Below the pieces are notes generated by a model. It saw only the letters and a program-made list of their open reading frames with translations, ran no database searches and was not told the DNA's origin. Shown here piece after piece: positions 9,801-18,182 of a stretch of DNA of 64,000 bases (its first letter is position 1; the number at the start of each line of letters is the position of its first letter). The position numbers were made by a program, and so were the translations under genes. The stretch is from JBBRVW01 sp963784645 (lineage in GTDB: Bacteria; Actinomycetota; Actinomycetes; JACCUZ01), in the NCBI GenBank assembly GCA_963784645.1, contig CAWARY010000005.1:310001-374000 (forward strand). The letters are read 5' to 3'.

Positions 9801-10450
9801 AGGAGAAGCGGCTGCGCAGCGCGGAGCGGGCGCTGGCCCTGCTGGGCCGGGTCAACCCGCTCGCGCTCGAGGAGTACGCCGCGCTGGAGGAGCGCCATCA
9901 GTTCCTCGCCGAGCAGCTGGAGGATCTCAAGGCGACCCGGCGCGACCTGATGGACATCATCCGCGAGGTCGACGAGCGGGTGGAGCAGGTCTTCACCGCC
10001 GCCTTCCACGACACCGCCCGGGAGTTCGAGGGCGTCTTCGCGCGGCTGTTCCCCGGCGGCGAGGGGCGGCTGGTGCTCACCGAGCCCGGAGACATGCTCA
10101 GCACCGGCATCGAGGTCGAGGCCCGGCCGCCCGGCAAGAAGGTCAAGCGGCTCTCGCTGCTCTCCGGCGGCGAGCGGTCGCTCACCGCGGTGGCCCTGCT
10201 CGTCGCGATCTTCAAGGCCCGGCCGAGCCCGTTCTACGTCATGGACGAGGTCGAGGCCGCCCTGGACGACACCAACCTGGGCCGGCTGATCGCGCTCATG
10301 GAGGAGCTGCGCGAGGCCTCGCAGCTCATCGTGATCACGCACCAGAAGCGGACCATGGAGGTCGCCGACGCGCTGTACGGCGTGTCGATGCGCGGCGACG
10401 GCATCACCACCGTCATCGGGCAGCGGCTGCGCGAGGCGGAGCCCGCCTGA
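6857..10450 (+). CDS. smc: Chromosome segregation protein SMC
   Basis: A 1197-residue structural-maintenance-of-chromosomes ATPase that, with ScpA and ScpB, compacts and segregates the nucleoid. The Walker A motif GPNGSGKSN is at residues 31-39. Two long Glu/Arg/Ala-rich coiled-coil arms flank a hinge around residues 510-640 (start GVLGSVAALL). The ABC signature LSGGERS lies near 1100 and Walker B FYVMDEVEAALDD near 1125. The length is normal for the family. The GTG start is preceded by GAGGAG and gives the canonical N-terminus MHLKSLTLKGFKSF. ftsY lies downstream, as in most actinobacteria, although a small membrane gene and a strong hairpin intervene. Confidence 0.97.
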   Translation: MHLKSLTLKGFKSFASATTFHFEPGITAVVGPNGSGKSNVVDALAWVMGEQGAKSLRGGKMEDVIFAGSTGKDGAAGRAPLGRAEVALTIDNTDGALPIDYAEVTISRIMFRNGGSEYSINGQPCRLLDVQELLSDSGIGREMHVIVGQGQLDAVLSAGPEERRGFIEEAAGVLKHRKRKEKALRKLDAMQANLTRIQDLTVELRRQLKPLGRQAEVARRAQVIQSDLRDSRLRILADDLVQLTATLEAEVADETALRQRRGEVEAALAEATERETLLEQSHAAESPTLTRAQETWYRLSSLRERFRGTGSLAAERVRHLAAPDDQPGDPQPGDLRDPDQLEAEAERVRAEENEIQAGVDRDRETLAAAVSARQQAEEELAAEQKRVAVAARAAADRREGLARLAGQVAARRSRVEGGEAELGRLTPALEESAERARVAQREFTSLETQVAGLDAGEEDLDTDHEEAALRLAAAEEKVTALRQEERDAERERAALVARKEGLEVGLARKDGAGTLLAASDRLSGVLGSVAALLTVENGYETAVAAALGSAADAVVVSDLSAAEAAIRLLKGDDAGRVGLLVDAGPSTYDRAPTHVPSGARPALDVVSVPPPLRSAVTRLLSAVVVVDDLATARRVVEEQQGLTAVTREGDVLGRDSAAGGSASAPSLLEVQAAVDEAAGRLTESGHRLDRLRFQLQAAIDEQAVTTRDVEAALDRLHESDARMAAVAEQLGQLGAQARAAHGESERLQRSMQAAVEALEADRLALAELEERHQAALSAPEEGEPDTGRRDELEDAGRAARQAEMDARLAVRTGEERVRALSGRADQLARAATQERENRARNEARRERRAREAAVAREVALAAQAALGHLEHSLARAAEARETAERARAERDVERGAIRGRLRELGAELERLTDSVHRDEVARAEQRLRIEALQEKALEDLGVEPESLVEEYGPHQLVPPSPLAPDEEREVEPDPTPYVRAEQEKRLRSAERALALLGRVNPLALEEYAALEERHQFLAEQLEDLKATRRDLMDIIREVDERVEQVFTAAFHDTAREFEGVFARLFPGGEGRLVLTEPGDMLSTGIEVEARPPGKKVKRLSLLSGGERSLTAVALLVAIFKARPSPFYVMDEVEAALDDTNLGRLIALMEELREASQLIVITHQKRTMEVADALYGVSMRGDGITTVIGQRLREAEPA

Positions 10451-10482
10451 CGACGGCCGGCACGCTCGGGAACTGACGCAGA

Positions 10483-10496
10483 GTGACACGTGTCAC
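10483..10496 (+). promoter_or_regulatory. Perfect 14-bp palindrome, candidate operator
   Basis: GTGACACGTGTCAC is a perfect palindrome in the smc-to-10552 intergenic gap. A further TGTCAC half-site is at 10513-10518. TAACGT at 10540-10545 is a possible -10 element, 6 nt before the GTG start at 10552. A homodimeric repressor or activator site is plausible; the protein is unknown. Confidence 0.45.
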
Positions 10497-10551
10497 ACCA
10501 TTTCCCCGCTCCTGTCACGTTCTGCGACGTCGCCGTGGGTAACGTCAGAGG

Positions 10552-10827
10552 GTGCAGACCCTGCTGATCGCTCATGGCGTCCTCGGACTCGTGGCCCTGC
10601 TCGTCGTCGGGTTCGTGGCCTTTCCCTACCGTGGCCGCGGCGTCCCGCGCGCCGGCGTGTTCAACGGCCTGAACGACAAGGTCGTCGACCTCCGCGACCG
10701 CGTCGACCCTGGTGAGGCCCCGCCGCTCGGCGTCCTGTCGAACACCGAGAAGTCGCGCGCCATGTCGGCCCGCTTCGAGCGCGTCGAGCAGCAGGTGAAG
10801 AAGGTCGTCACCGTCGGCCGCGGCTGA
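10552..10827 (+). CDS. Small single-pass membrane protein
   Basis: A 91-residue protein with one N-terminal transmembrane helix (about residues 4-25, LLIAHGVLGLVALLVVGFVAF). It is followed by a positively charged, probably cytoplasmic tail with RDRVDP and a Lys/Arg/Gln-rich helix near the end. No named family is recognised. The GTG start may be leaderless, with TAACGT 6 nt upstream. It is followed by the large inverted repeat at 10856-10923, which probably ends its transcript. Confidence 0.68.
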   Translation: MQTLLIAHGVLGLVALLVVGFVAFPYRGRGVPRAGVFNGLNDKVVDLRDRVDPGEAPPLGVLSNTEKSRAMSARFERVEQQVKKVVTVGRG

Positions 10828-10855
10828 CCGTCCCGCCGCGCTCTCCCAGACCGCT

Positions 10856-10923
10856 CGTTTGCGACCTGAGCCCCCGACACGCCGGGCGTACCTCCGGCGT
10901 GTCGGTGAGCCAGGTCGCAAACG
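10856..10923 (+). terminator. 68-nt inverted repeat, likely bidirectional terminator or structured element
   Basis: Two 30-nt arms form an outer 13-bp stem (CGTTTGCGACCTG with its complement), a 5-by-5 internal loop and an inner 12-bp stem (CCGACACGCCGG with its complement). The apical loop is 8 nt. It lies between the small membrane gene and ftsY. The arms are far longer than needed for termination, and there is no T-tract. Confidence 0.65.
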
Positions 10924-11007
10924 ACCTTTCGACGGCGGGATCCGGCGGCCGGGCTCGCCGTCGGCCCGGGACCTGGGCAGCCCCGGCACCTGAGAGACTG
11001 ACCGGCG

Positions 11008-12182
11008 ATGGACACCCTCACCCTCCTCGTCGTCCTGGCCGTGCTCGGCGTCACCGTCCTCGTGGGCGGCGGCCTCGCGCTGACCCGCGGGACGCCGGTC
11101 CAAGGCGCCGCTCCCGCCCCTCACCGACCTCGAGGAGCGCCCCGGCGAGCGCGCGACCCGAGCGCACCGGCGACGTCACGGTCCTGACCCCGGGCACCGA
11201 GGCCCCCACGGCCCCGACCGCCCCGACCGCCCCGACCGTCGAGGAACCCGCACCGGTCGCCGGCCGGATGGCGCGGCTGCGCGCCCGGCTCGGCACGTCG
11301 CAGGGCTCGCTCGGCAAGGGACTGCTCGGGCTGCTGTCCCGCGAGCGGCTGGACGAGGCGACGTGGGAAGAGGTCGAGGACGTCCTCCTCTCCGCCGACG
11401 TCGGCGTCGCCCCCACCCAGGAGCTGGTCGAGCGCCTGCGCACCCGGGTCAAGGACCTCGGCAGCCACGACGAGACCGCCGTCCGCAGCCTCCTGCGGGA
11501 GGAGCTGCTCGCCCTGGTCGGCCCGGCGACCGACCGGTCGCTGCGCACCACGGGCACCGCCGGCCGCCCCGCCGTCGTGCTGGTCGTCGGCGTGAACGGC
11601 ACCGGCAAGACCACCACCGTCGGGAAGCTGGCCCGGGTCCTCGTCGCCGAGGGCCGGACCGTCCTGCTCGGCGCCGCCGACACCTTCCGGGCCGCCGCCG
11701 CCGACCAGCTGACCACGTGGGGGGAGCGGGTCGGCGCGCCGGTCGTCCGCGGACCCGAGGGCGGCGACCCCGCCAGCGTCGCGTTCGAGGCCGTCAAGCA
11801 GGGCGGCGAGGGCGGCTACGACGTCGTGCTCGTCGACACCGCCGGCCGGCTGCAGAACAAGGTCGGCCTGATGGACGAGCTCGGCAAGGTCAAGCGCGTC
11901 GTCGAGCGGCACGGGCCGGTCGACGAGGTGCTGCTCGTCCTCGACGCCACCACCGGGCAGAACGGCCTGATCCAGGCCCGGGTCTTCGCCGAGGTCGTCG
12001 ACGTCACCGGCATCGTGCTCACCAAGCTCGACGGCACGGCCAAGGGCGGCATCGTGGTGGCGGTGCAGCGCGAGCTCGACGTCCCCGTCAAGCTCGTCGG
12101 GCTCGGCGAGGGCGCCGACGACCTGGCACCGTTCGACCCGGAGGTCTTCGTCGACGCGCTGCTCGGCGACCCCACCGCGTAG
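11008..12182 (+). CDS. ftsY: Signal recognition particle receptor FtsY (N-terminal region frameshifted in this sequence)
   Basis: SRP receptor GTPase that docks Ffh-ribosome complexes at the membrane. From about 11160 to the stop, one frame encodes a complete NG domain: GVNGTGKTTTVGKLA (P-loop), DTAGRLQNK, and TKLDGTAKGG. The expected N-terminal anchor is also present but in other frames. ATG 11008 reads MDTLTLLVVLAVLGVTVLVGGG. After one extra base in the GGG at 11089-11091 comes a KAPLPPLTDLEER stretch. After one extra base in the CCCC at 11140-11143 the frame joins RPASARPERTGDV. With both corrections the protein is 390 residues, the expected size and layout. Since FtsY is essential, sequence error is more likely than inactivation. 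Without correction, translation could only start internally, for example at ATG 11269. Confidence 0.88.
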
Positions 12183-12192
12183 TCGGCCCGTC

Positions 12193-12226
12193 GTCGTCCG
12201 ACGGTGACAAGGGTCGTCCGACGGTG
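12193..12226 (+). repeat. Two direct copies of GTCGTCCGACGGTG, 20-bp period
   Basis: Identical 14-mers occupy 12193-12206 and 12213-12226 in the short gap between ftsY and the next gene. A two-turn (20-bp) period would place them on the same DNA face, as expected of tandem activator or repressor sites. A chance duplication is also possible. Confidence 0.4.
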
Positions 12227-12259
12227 GCGAGCGGCCGCCGGCAGAGGCACGATGAAGGC

Positions 12260-12553
12260 ATGGCGCAGCACCGGGAGCCCAGCGACGCCGAGCGTCTGCT
12301 CGCCGAGGTCGAGGGGATGCTGACCGGCGCGAGCGCGAGCGCGGAGCCGGTCCAGCGTGCCGGCGCCGACGAGCGGCCCCGTGGCCGGGTCCGGGCCCGG
12401 CTGCGTGGCGCGCTGCTGGCCGGTGCCGTGGCGGGGACCGGTGTGTGGGTGCTGTTCGCGCTGCTGCCGTTCCTGCGGGCCACCTCCGGCGGCGTCGGCG
12501 CCTTCCTCGCCGTCACCGTGGCGGCCTTCGTGCTCCGCCGCCGGCGCGACTGA
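12260..12553 (+). CDS. Small two-helix membrane protein
   Basis: A 97-residue protein with an acidic soluble N-terminus (SDAERLLAEVEGML) and an Arg-rich stretch. Two predicted membrane helices follow (LLAGAVAGTGVWVLFALLPFL and GVGAFLAVTVAAFVL), and it ends in RRRRD. The function is unknown. The ATG is preceded by CACGAT with a 6-nt gap, resembling the leaderless arrangement seen elsewhere. It sits alone between ftsY and the ammonium transporter operon. Confidence 0.62.
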   Translation: MAQHREPSDAERLLAEVEGMLTGASASAEPVQRAGADERPRGRVRARLRGALLAGAVAGTGVWVLFALLPFLRATSGGVGAFLAVTVAAFVLRRRRD

Positions 12554-12584
12554 GCCTCCCGGCATCCGGACGGCCCCGCTGAGC

Positions 12585-12653
12585 GAAACCGTCCCGTAAC
12601 ACGAGCGCGCACATCGATACATCGCGGAAACGTCCCGCGCCCGGCGTGGTAAC
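12585..12653 (+). promoter_or_regulatory. Candidate GlnR-type nitrogen boxes upstream of amt
   Basis: GAAAC-N6-GTAAC occurs at 12585-12600. A second pair, GAAAC at 12627-12631 and GTAAC at 12649-12653, is spaced by 17 nt (6+5+6). Actinobacterial GlnR sites are built from alternating gTnAc and GaAAc half-sites with 6-nt spacers, and amtB-glnK-glnD operons are classic GlnR targets. The half-sites are seen directly; GlnR binding is inferred. Confidence 0.55.
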
Positions 12654-12721
12654 CCGCTCCGACCAGCCTCCTGGGCAGACCACCGGCTCCTGCCGCCGTC
12701 TCCCCCATTGGAGGAACCAAC

Positions 12722-14056
12722 GTGACACCCAGCTCCGGCGACACCGCCTGGGTCCTCACGAGCGCCGCTCTCGTGCTGCTCATGACCCCCGGTCTCGCGC
12801 TCTTCTACGGCGGCATGGTCCGCGCGAAGAGCGTCCTCAACATGATGATGATGAGCTTCGGCGCTCTCGGGCTCATCAGCGTCCTCTGGGTCCTCTACGG
12901 CTACTCGCTGGCGTTCGGCAACGACGTCGGCGGGGGACTGGTCGGCAACTTCGACTTCGTCGGCCTCAAGGGCCTGCTCGCCGCGGACCCGCTCGGCGGC
13001 GCCGCCGGTGAGGCGGCCGGCCTCCCGCCGCTCGCCTTCGTCGGCTTCCAGGCCGTCTTCGCCATCATCACCGTCGCTCTGATCAGCGGCGCGATCGCCG
13101 ACCGCGCCAAGTTCGGCGCGTGGATGGTGTTCGCCGGCATCTGGGCGACCGTCGTCTACTTCCCGGTCGCGCACTGGGTGTTCTCCTTCGACGGCTACAC
13201 CGCGGCGGTCGGTGGCTGGATCGCGAACGACCTCAAGGCGATCGACTTCGCCGGCGGCACCGCTGTGCACATCAACGCCGGTGCCGCGGGCCTCGCGCTC
13301 GCCCTGGTGCTCGGCAAGCGCATCGGCTTCGGCAAGGAGGCCATGCGTCCGCACAACCTGACCCTGGTCATGATCGGCGCCGGGCTGCTGTGGTTCGGCT
13401 GGTTCGGCTTCAACGCCGGCTCTGCGCTCGGCGCGGGCAACGTCGCTGCGGTGGCCTGGATCAACACCCTGGTCGCGACCGCTGCGGCGTCGCTCGCGTG
13501 GCTCGCCACCGAGAAGATCCGGGACGGTCACGCGACCTCGCTCGGTGCCGCGTCCGGCGTGGTCGCCGGCCTGGTCGCCATCACGCCGGCCTGCTCGGCG
13601 GTCAACCCGGTCGGCGCGATCCTCGTCGGCGCGATCGCCGGTGTGCTCTGCGCCCTCGCCGTGGCGCTGAAGTTCAGGTGGGGCTACGACGACTCGCTCG
13701 ACGTGGTGGGCGTCCACCTCGTCGGCGGCATCGCCGGCACCTTGCTCATCGGCATCCTCGGCACCGCGAAGGCGCCGGCCGGCGTCGACGGCCTGCTCTA
13801 CGGCGGCGGCGTCGACCAGCTCTGGCGGCAGGCCGTCGCGGCCGGGGCGGTCCTCGTGTTCTCCTTCGTCATGGCCTACGTGATCGGGACGGCCATCGAC
13901 AAGACGATCGGCTTCCGCCTGGACGAGGAGTCCGAGGTGTCCGGTGTCGACCTCAGGACGCACGCCGAGTCGGCGTACGAGCTCGGGTCCTTCACGGGCA
14001 GCGGCTTCCACACCGGTGCCGGCGTCGGCACCACCAAGGAGAGGGTCGACGCATGA
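12722..14056 (+). CDS. amt: Ammonium transporter
   Basis: A 444-residue Amt/MEP channel that takes up ammonium across the cytoplasmic membrane. It has about eleven hydrophobic segments and begins TAWVLTSAALVLLMTPGLALFYGG, the Amt signature start. It also contains the pore-lining AVHINAGAAGLALALVLGKR-type histidine region (a split of the D-F-A-G-G-T-A-V-H-I-N motif) and the HLVGGIAGTLLIG second histidine. GTG start; GGAGG lies 8 nt upstream. Its stop overlaps the glnK ATG (ATGA), so transporter and PII regulator are co-translated. Nitrogen control is likely through the GlnR-like boxes upstream. Confidence 0.96.
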   Translation: MTPSSGDTAWVLTSAALVLLMTPGLALFYGGMVRAKSVLNMMMMSFGALGLISVLWVLYGYSLAFGNDVGGGLVGNFDFVGLKGLLAADPLGGAAGEAAGLPPLAFVGFQAVFAIITVALISGAIADRAKFGAWMVFAGIWATVVYFPVAHWVFSFDGYTAAVGGWIANDLKAIDFAGGTAVHINAGAAGLALALVLGKRIGFGKEAMRPHNLTLVMIGAGLLWFGWFGFNAGSALGAGNVAAVAWINTLVATAAASLAWLATEKIRDGHATSLGAASGVVAGLVAITPACSAVNPVGAILVGAIAGVLCALAVALKFRWGYDDSLDVVGVHLVGGIAGTLLIGILGTAKAPAGVDGLLYGGGVDQLWRQAVAAGAVLVFSFVMAYVIGTAIDKTIGFRLDEESEVSGVDLRTHAESAYELGSFTGSGFHTGAGVGTTKERVDA

Positions 14057-14391
14057 AGCTCATCACCGCGGTCATCAAGCCGTTCAAGCTCGATGACGTC
14101 AAGAGCGCGCTGGAGTCCTTCGGGGTCCACGGCATCACCGTCACCGAGGCCAGTGGGTACGGCCGGCAGAAGGGCCACACCGAGGTCTACCGGGGGGCGG
14201 AGTACACCGTCGACCTGGTGCCCAAGGTGCGGCTCGAGGTCTTGGTCGACGACGCCGACAGTGACGACGTCATCGAGGTCATCACCAAGTCCGCCGCGAC
14301 CGGTCGCATCGGCGACGGCAAGGTCTGGTCCGTCCCGGTCGACACCGTCGTCCGGGTCCGTACCGGCGAGCGCGGCGTCGACGCGCTCTGA
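14053..14391 (+). CDS. glnK: Nitrogen regulatory protein PII (GlnK)
   Basis: A 112-residue trimeric PII signal protein that reports 2-oxoglutarate/ATP status and blocks Amt when nitrogen is plentiful. The T-loop carries Tyr51 in GHTEVYRGAEYTVD, the usual site of uridylylation or, in actinomycetes, adenylylation. The B-loop RIGDGKVWSVPV and the C-terminal TGERG motif are intact. The ATG overlaps the amt stop codon; glnD follows 57 nt later, giving the standard amt-glnK-glnD operon. Confidence 0.97.
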   Translation: MKLITAVIKPFKLDDVKSALESFGVHGITVTEASGYGRQKGHTEVYRGAEYTVDLVPKVRLEVLVDDADSDDVIEVITKSAATGRIGDGKVWSVPVDTVVRVRTGERGVDAL

Positions 14392-14448
14392 GCTCGTTCG
14401 CAACGACAGCGACAGCGACATCCGACGGCAGGGCGAGGGGGCGACGGC

Positions 14449-16801
14449 GTGACCGTTCCCACCTCCGCCCTGCCGTCGGACTACGCTGCCCGCCGCCGTG
14501 AGCTGCTCGCCGAAGGGCGGGTCGCCGGCTCCGTCGGAGGCCCGGGCACGTCGATGCGCCGTCGCGGTCTCGCGGCGCTGACCGACTCCTGGCTGCGGCA
14601 GGTCTTCGCCGACGCCGTGGCCGCCACGGGGGTGGCGCCCGGCAAGGCGGCGCTCGTCGCCGTCGGCGGCTACGGACGTGGCGAGCTGGCGCCCGGCAGC
14701 GACCTGGACCTCGTCCTGCTGCACGCCGACCGCGGCGCCGTCGAGGTGCTCGCGGAGAAGATCTGGTACCCGGTCTGGGACACCGGCGTGCGGCTGGACC
14801 ACGCGGTGCGCACCTTCGAGGAGGCCCGCCGGCTCGCGAGCCACGACCTGGCGGTGCTGCTCGGCCTGCTCGACGCCCGGCCGGTAGCCGGCGACCCGGC
14901 GCTCGTCGGCCGGCTGCGCACCGCCGTCCTCGGCGACTGGCGGGCCGCCGCCCGGCGCCGGCTGCCCGAGCTGCGAGCCTCCTGGGACGAGCGCGGCGAG
15001 CGACACGGCGACCTCCGGCACGACCTCGAGCCCGAGCTCAAGGAGGGCCGCGGCGGGTTGCGCGACGTCGTCTCGCTGCGCGCCGTCGCCGCGTCCTGGG
15101 TCGCCGACCGGCCGCACCGCGACGTCGACGACGCGGTACGCCGGCTCGCGGACGTGCGCGATGCGCTGCACCTGGTCACCGGCCGCTCCGGCAACAAGCT
15201 GCTGCTGCAGGAGCAGGACCACGTCGCCGAGGAGCTCGGTCTCCCCGGCGCCGACGCGCTGCTGCGCGAGGTCGGTGCGTCGGCCTCCGCCGTCACCCAC
15301 GCCGCCGAGGTCACCTGGCGCCGGGCGCTGCAGGCCACCCGGCCGCAGCGGTCGCGGTTCGTACGCGGTCGCCGGCCGGTGCTCCGGCTGCTCGGCCCCG
15401 GGCTCGCCGAGCACGACGGCGAGGCCGTGCTGACCGCCCAGGCCGACCCGCGGTCCGACCCGTTGCTCGTGCTGCGGATGGCCGCCCGGGCCGCGCGGGC
15501 CGGGCTCCCGCTGTCGCCGAGCTCGGTCGACCGGCTGGCCGCGGACACCCCGCCACTGCCGGAGCCCTGGCCGGAGAACGCCCGGCACCTGTTCGTCGAG
15601 CTGCTCGGTGCCGGCCCCCCGCTGGTGCCGGTGTGGGAGGCCCTCGACCAGGCCGGTCTGCTCGACCGGCTGCTGCCGGAGTGGTCCACGGTGCGGCACC
15701 TGCCCCAGCGCAACGCGGTGCACCGCTACGCCGTCGACCGGCACCTGCTCGAGTGCGCCGTGCGGGCAGCGCCGCTGGTGCGCGACGTGCACCGCCCGGA
15801 CCTGCTGCTCGTGGGGGCGCTGCTGCACGACATCGGCAAGGGGTCGCCGGGCGACCACAGCGAGGCGGGCGAGCCGCTCGCCGTCGCGGCGGCGACCCGG
15901 ATGGGCTTCGACGCCGACGACGTGGCGATGCTGGCCCTCGTCGTCCGCCACCACCTGCTGCTCGTGGACAGCGCCACCAAGCGCGACCTCGACGACCCCT
16001 CGACGGTGACCACCGTCGCGGACCTGCTCGGCACCACCGAGGTGCTCGAGCTGATGTCGGCCCTGACGTCGGCCGATGCGCAGGCCACCGGACCGGCGGC
16101 CTGGAGCGAGTGGAAGGCGGGTCTCGTGGACGACCTCGTACGCCGCACGGCACTGCGACTCCACGGGGCGCCTCCGCCGCCGCCCCCGCCGCTCACCCCG
16201 ACCGAGTCGCAGCTGGTGGCGGCCGGCCGGCTCGCGGTCGTCGCCGAGCCGGACGAGGCCGTCACCTGGACGGTCACCGTCGTCGCGCCGGACGGCACCG
16301 GCCTGTTCGGGACCATCGCCGGCGTGCTCGCGCTGCACCGGCTCTCGGTGCGCTCGGCGCAGGTGCGCACAGAGGGCGGCATGGCCCTCGACGTCTGGAC
16401 GGTCGTGCCGGACCGCGACCACGAGCCACGGTCCGAGGCTCCTGCGCAACGACATCGCCCGCGCGCTCGACGGCGAGCTCGACGTGACCCAGCGACTGTC
16501 GGCCCGCGATGCCGGCCGGCGCCAGCCGGCCGTGGCCCCGCCGCCGCCGAGGGTCGAGGTCGTCGACTCGGCGTCGGACACCGCGACGGTCGTCGAGGTG
16601 CGCGCCGGCGACCGGCCGGGGCTGCTGTACCGGCTGGGTCGGGCGCTCGCGCTGATGGGCGTGAACATCCGCGGGGCGCGGGTCGTCACCCTCGGCGCCG
16701 AGGCGGTCGACGTGTTCTACCTGCAGGACTCCGTCGGCCGGCCGCTGTCGGACCCGGCGGCCCGGGAGGCCGTGCGGCTGCTCACGGACGCTGCGGGCTG
16801 A
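14449..16801 (+). CDS. glnD: GlnD, PII uridylyl/adenylyl-transferase (frameshift near 16437 in this sequence)
   Basis: Bifunctional enzyme that modifies PII (Tyr51) and reverses the modification. The nucleotidyltransferase signature GGYGRGELAPGSDLDLV lies near residues 66-82. The HD hydrolase motif LLHDIGKG is near residue 461, and two ACT domains follow. The first ACT domain is in the starting frame up to PDRDHEPRSE. The second (VVEVRAGDRPGLLYRLGRAL) is in the next frame, ending at 16801. Removing one G from the GG at 16437-16438 joins them (SE then LLRNDIARALDG) and gives a 783-residue protein of normal length. Read literally, the protein would lose its last ACT domain and run on to 16935. 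Actinobacterial homologues mostly act as adenylyltransferases. Confidence 0.9.
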
Positions 16802-18112
16802 GCACCGGCTCGACCGGCACCGGCTGGCGGTGCCGGGCGGCGCGGGCAGCCGGGCCGAGAAGGCCGCAGCCACCAGGCAGATGCCGCCCGCGAGGTACCA
16901 GACCGGCCCGTAGGTGCCGAGCTGGTCGCGGGTGATGCCGGCGGCCGTGGCGGCTATCGCGGCGCCGACCTGGTGTGCGGCGAAGACCCAGCCGAAGACG
17001 ACCGGGCCGGCCTCGCCGTAGTACTGCCGGCACAGTGCCACGGTCGGCGGCACCGTGGCGACCCAGTCGAGACCGTAGAAGATGATGAAGACGAGCATGC
17101 TCGGGTGCGGCGACGCGGCGAACAGCTGCGAGACGACGAGCAGCGAGACGCCCCGGCCCGCGTAGTAGCCGGCGAGGAGCAGCCGCGAGTCGACGCGGTC
17201 GGTGAGCCAGCCGGACGCGATGGTGCCGGCGATGTCGAACAGCCCCACCAGCGCCAGCAGCCCGGCGGCCGTCGTGTTCGGCATGCCGTGGTCGTGCGCC
17301 GCGGGGATGAAGTGTGTGCCGATCAGGCCGTTCGTGGTGGCGCCGCAGATCGCGAAGCCGCCGGCCAGTAGCCAGAACTGCGAGGTCCGCGACGCCATCC
17401 GCAGCGCGTCGATCGCGGCGGTGGCCGCGTTGCCCGTGCGCGGCGGCGGCACGACGAGCTGGTCGCCGCCGTACGGCGGGAGTCCGACGTCGTAGGGGTG
17501 GTCGCGCATCAGCAGCAGCACCAGCGGGACGACCGCGAGCGCACCGCCCGCGACGACCAGCGCGGCCGAGCGCCACCCGTGGTGCTCGGCCAGCCACGCG
17601 ACGACCGGCAGGAAGACCAGCTGCCCGGTGGCACCGCCGGCGGTGAGGATGCCGGTGACGAGCCCCCGTTTCTTCACGAACCACCGGCCGGCAACGGTGG
17701 CCACGAACGCCAGGGCCATCGAGCCGGTCCCGAGCCCGACCAGCACCCCCCACAGCAGCACCAGCTGCCAGCTGGACTGCATGAACACCGTGAGCCCCGA
17801 CCCGGCCGAGACCAGCAGCAGCGCGCACGCGACCACCCGGCGGATGCCGAAGCGGTTCATCAGCGCGGCCGCGAAGGGGGCGGTGAGGCCGAAGAGCAGC
17901 AGGTTGACGGAGACGGCCAGCGAGATGGTGCCGCGCGACCAGCCGTACTCGGTCTGCAGCGGGTCGATCAGCGCACCGGGGGTCGAGCGGAAGCCGGCCG
18001 CACCGATGAGCGCGACGAAGGCGACCGCGGCCACCGGCCAGGCGCGGTGCAGCCGCGGACGGGCAGCGGGCGGGGGCGGCGTCGGCCGGGCGGCGGTCGG
18101 CGGGGTGCTCAC
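16782..18112 (-). CDS. Major facilitator superfamily transporter (3' end frameshifted in this sequence)
   Basis: A 12-helix MFS permease, probably a monocarboxylate/oxalate-formate-antiporter-like member, judging by the N-terminal GALIDPLQTEYGWSRGTIS and the NRFGIRR loop. The substrate is unknown. The GTG at 18112 gives a proline-rich tail before the first helix. In the main frame no stop occurs until 16274, inside glnD on the other strand. One missing base near 16845 (GCG-GCC run) shifts the end to ARHRQPVPVEP and a TGA at 16782, giving 443 residues. That reading is preferred. It is divergently transcribed from the GlxA-like regulator, which probably controls it. Confidence 0.8.
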
Positions 18113-18182
18113 CCCCTGAGGGTGCCGTGGCGGCCTGCGTGACGCCAGTGGCCTGGCAGCCACCATGTGCAAGAATCCGGCC

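Noticed and set aside
10899..11160. Upstream extension of the main ftsY frame from 10899
   Set aside because: It would start inside the inverted repeat and produce an Arg/Pro-rich stretch; the expected anchor is instead in the frame starting at 11008.
11816..14011. Minus-strand frame of 731 codons opposite ftsY and amt
   Set aside because: Antisense shadow of two conserved genes; the translation is Gly/Arg/Asp-rich without recognisable motifs.
13876..16689. Minus-strand frame of 937 codons opposite glnK and glnD
   Set aside because: Antisense shadow; family-level evidence supports the plus strand only.
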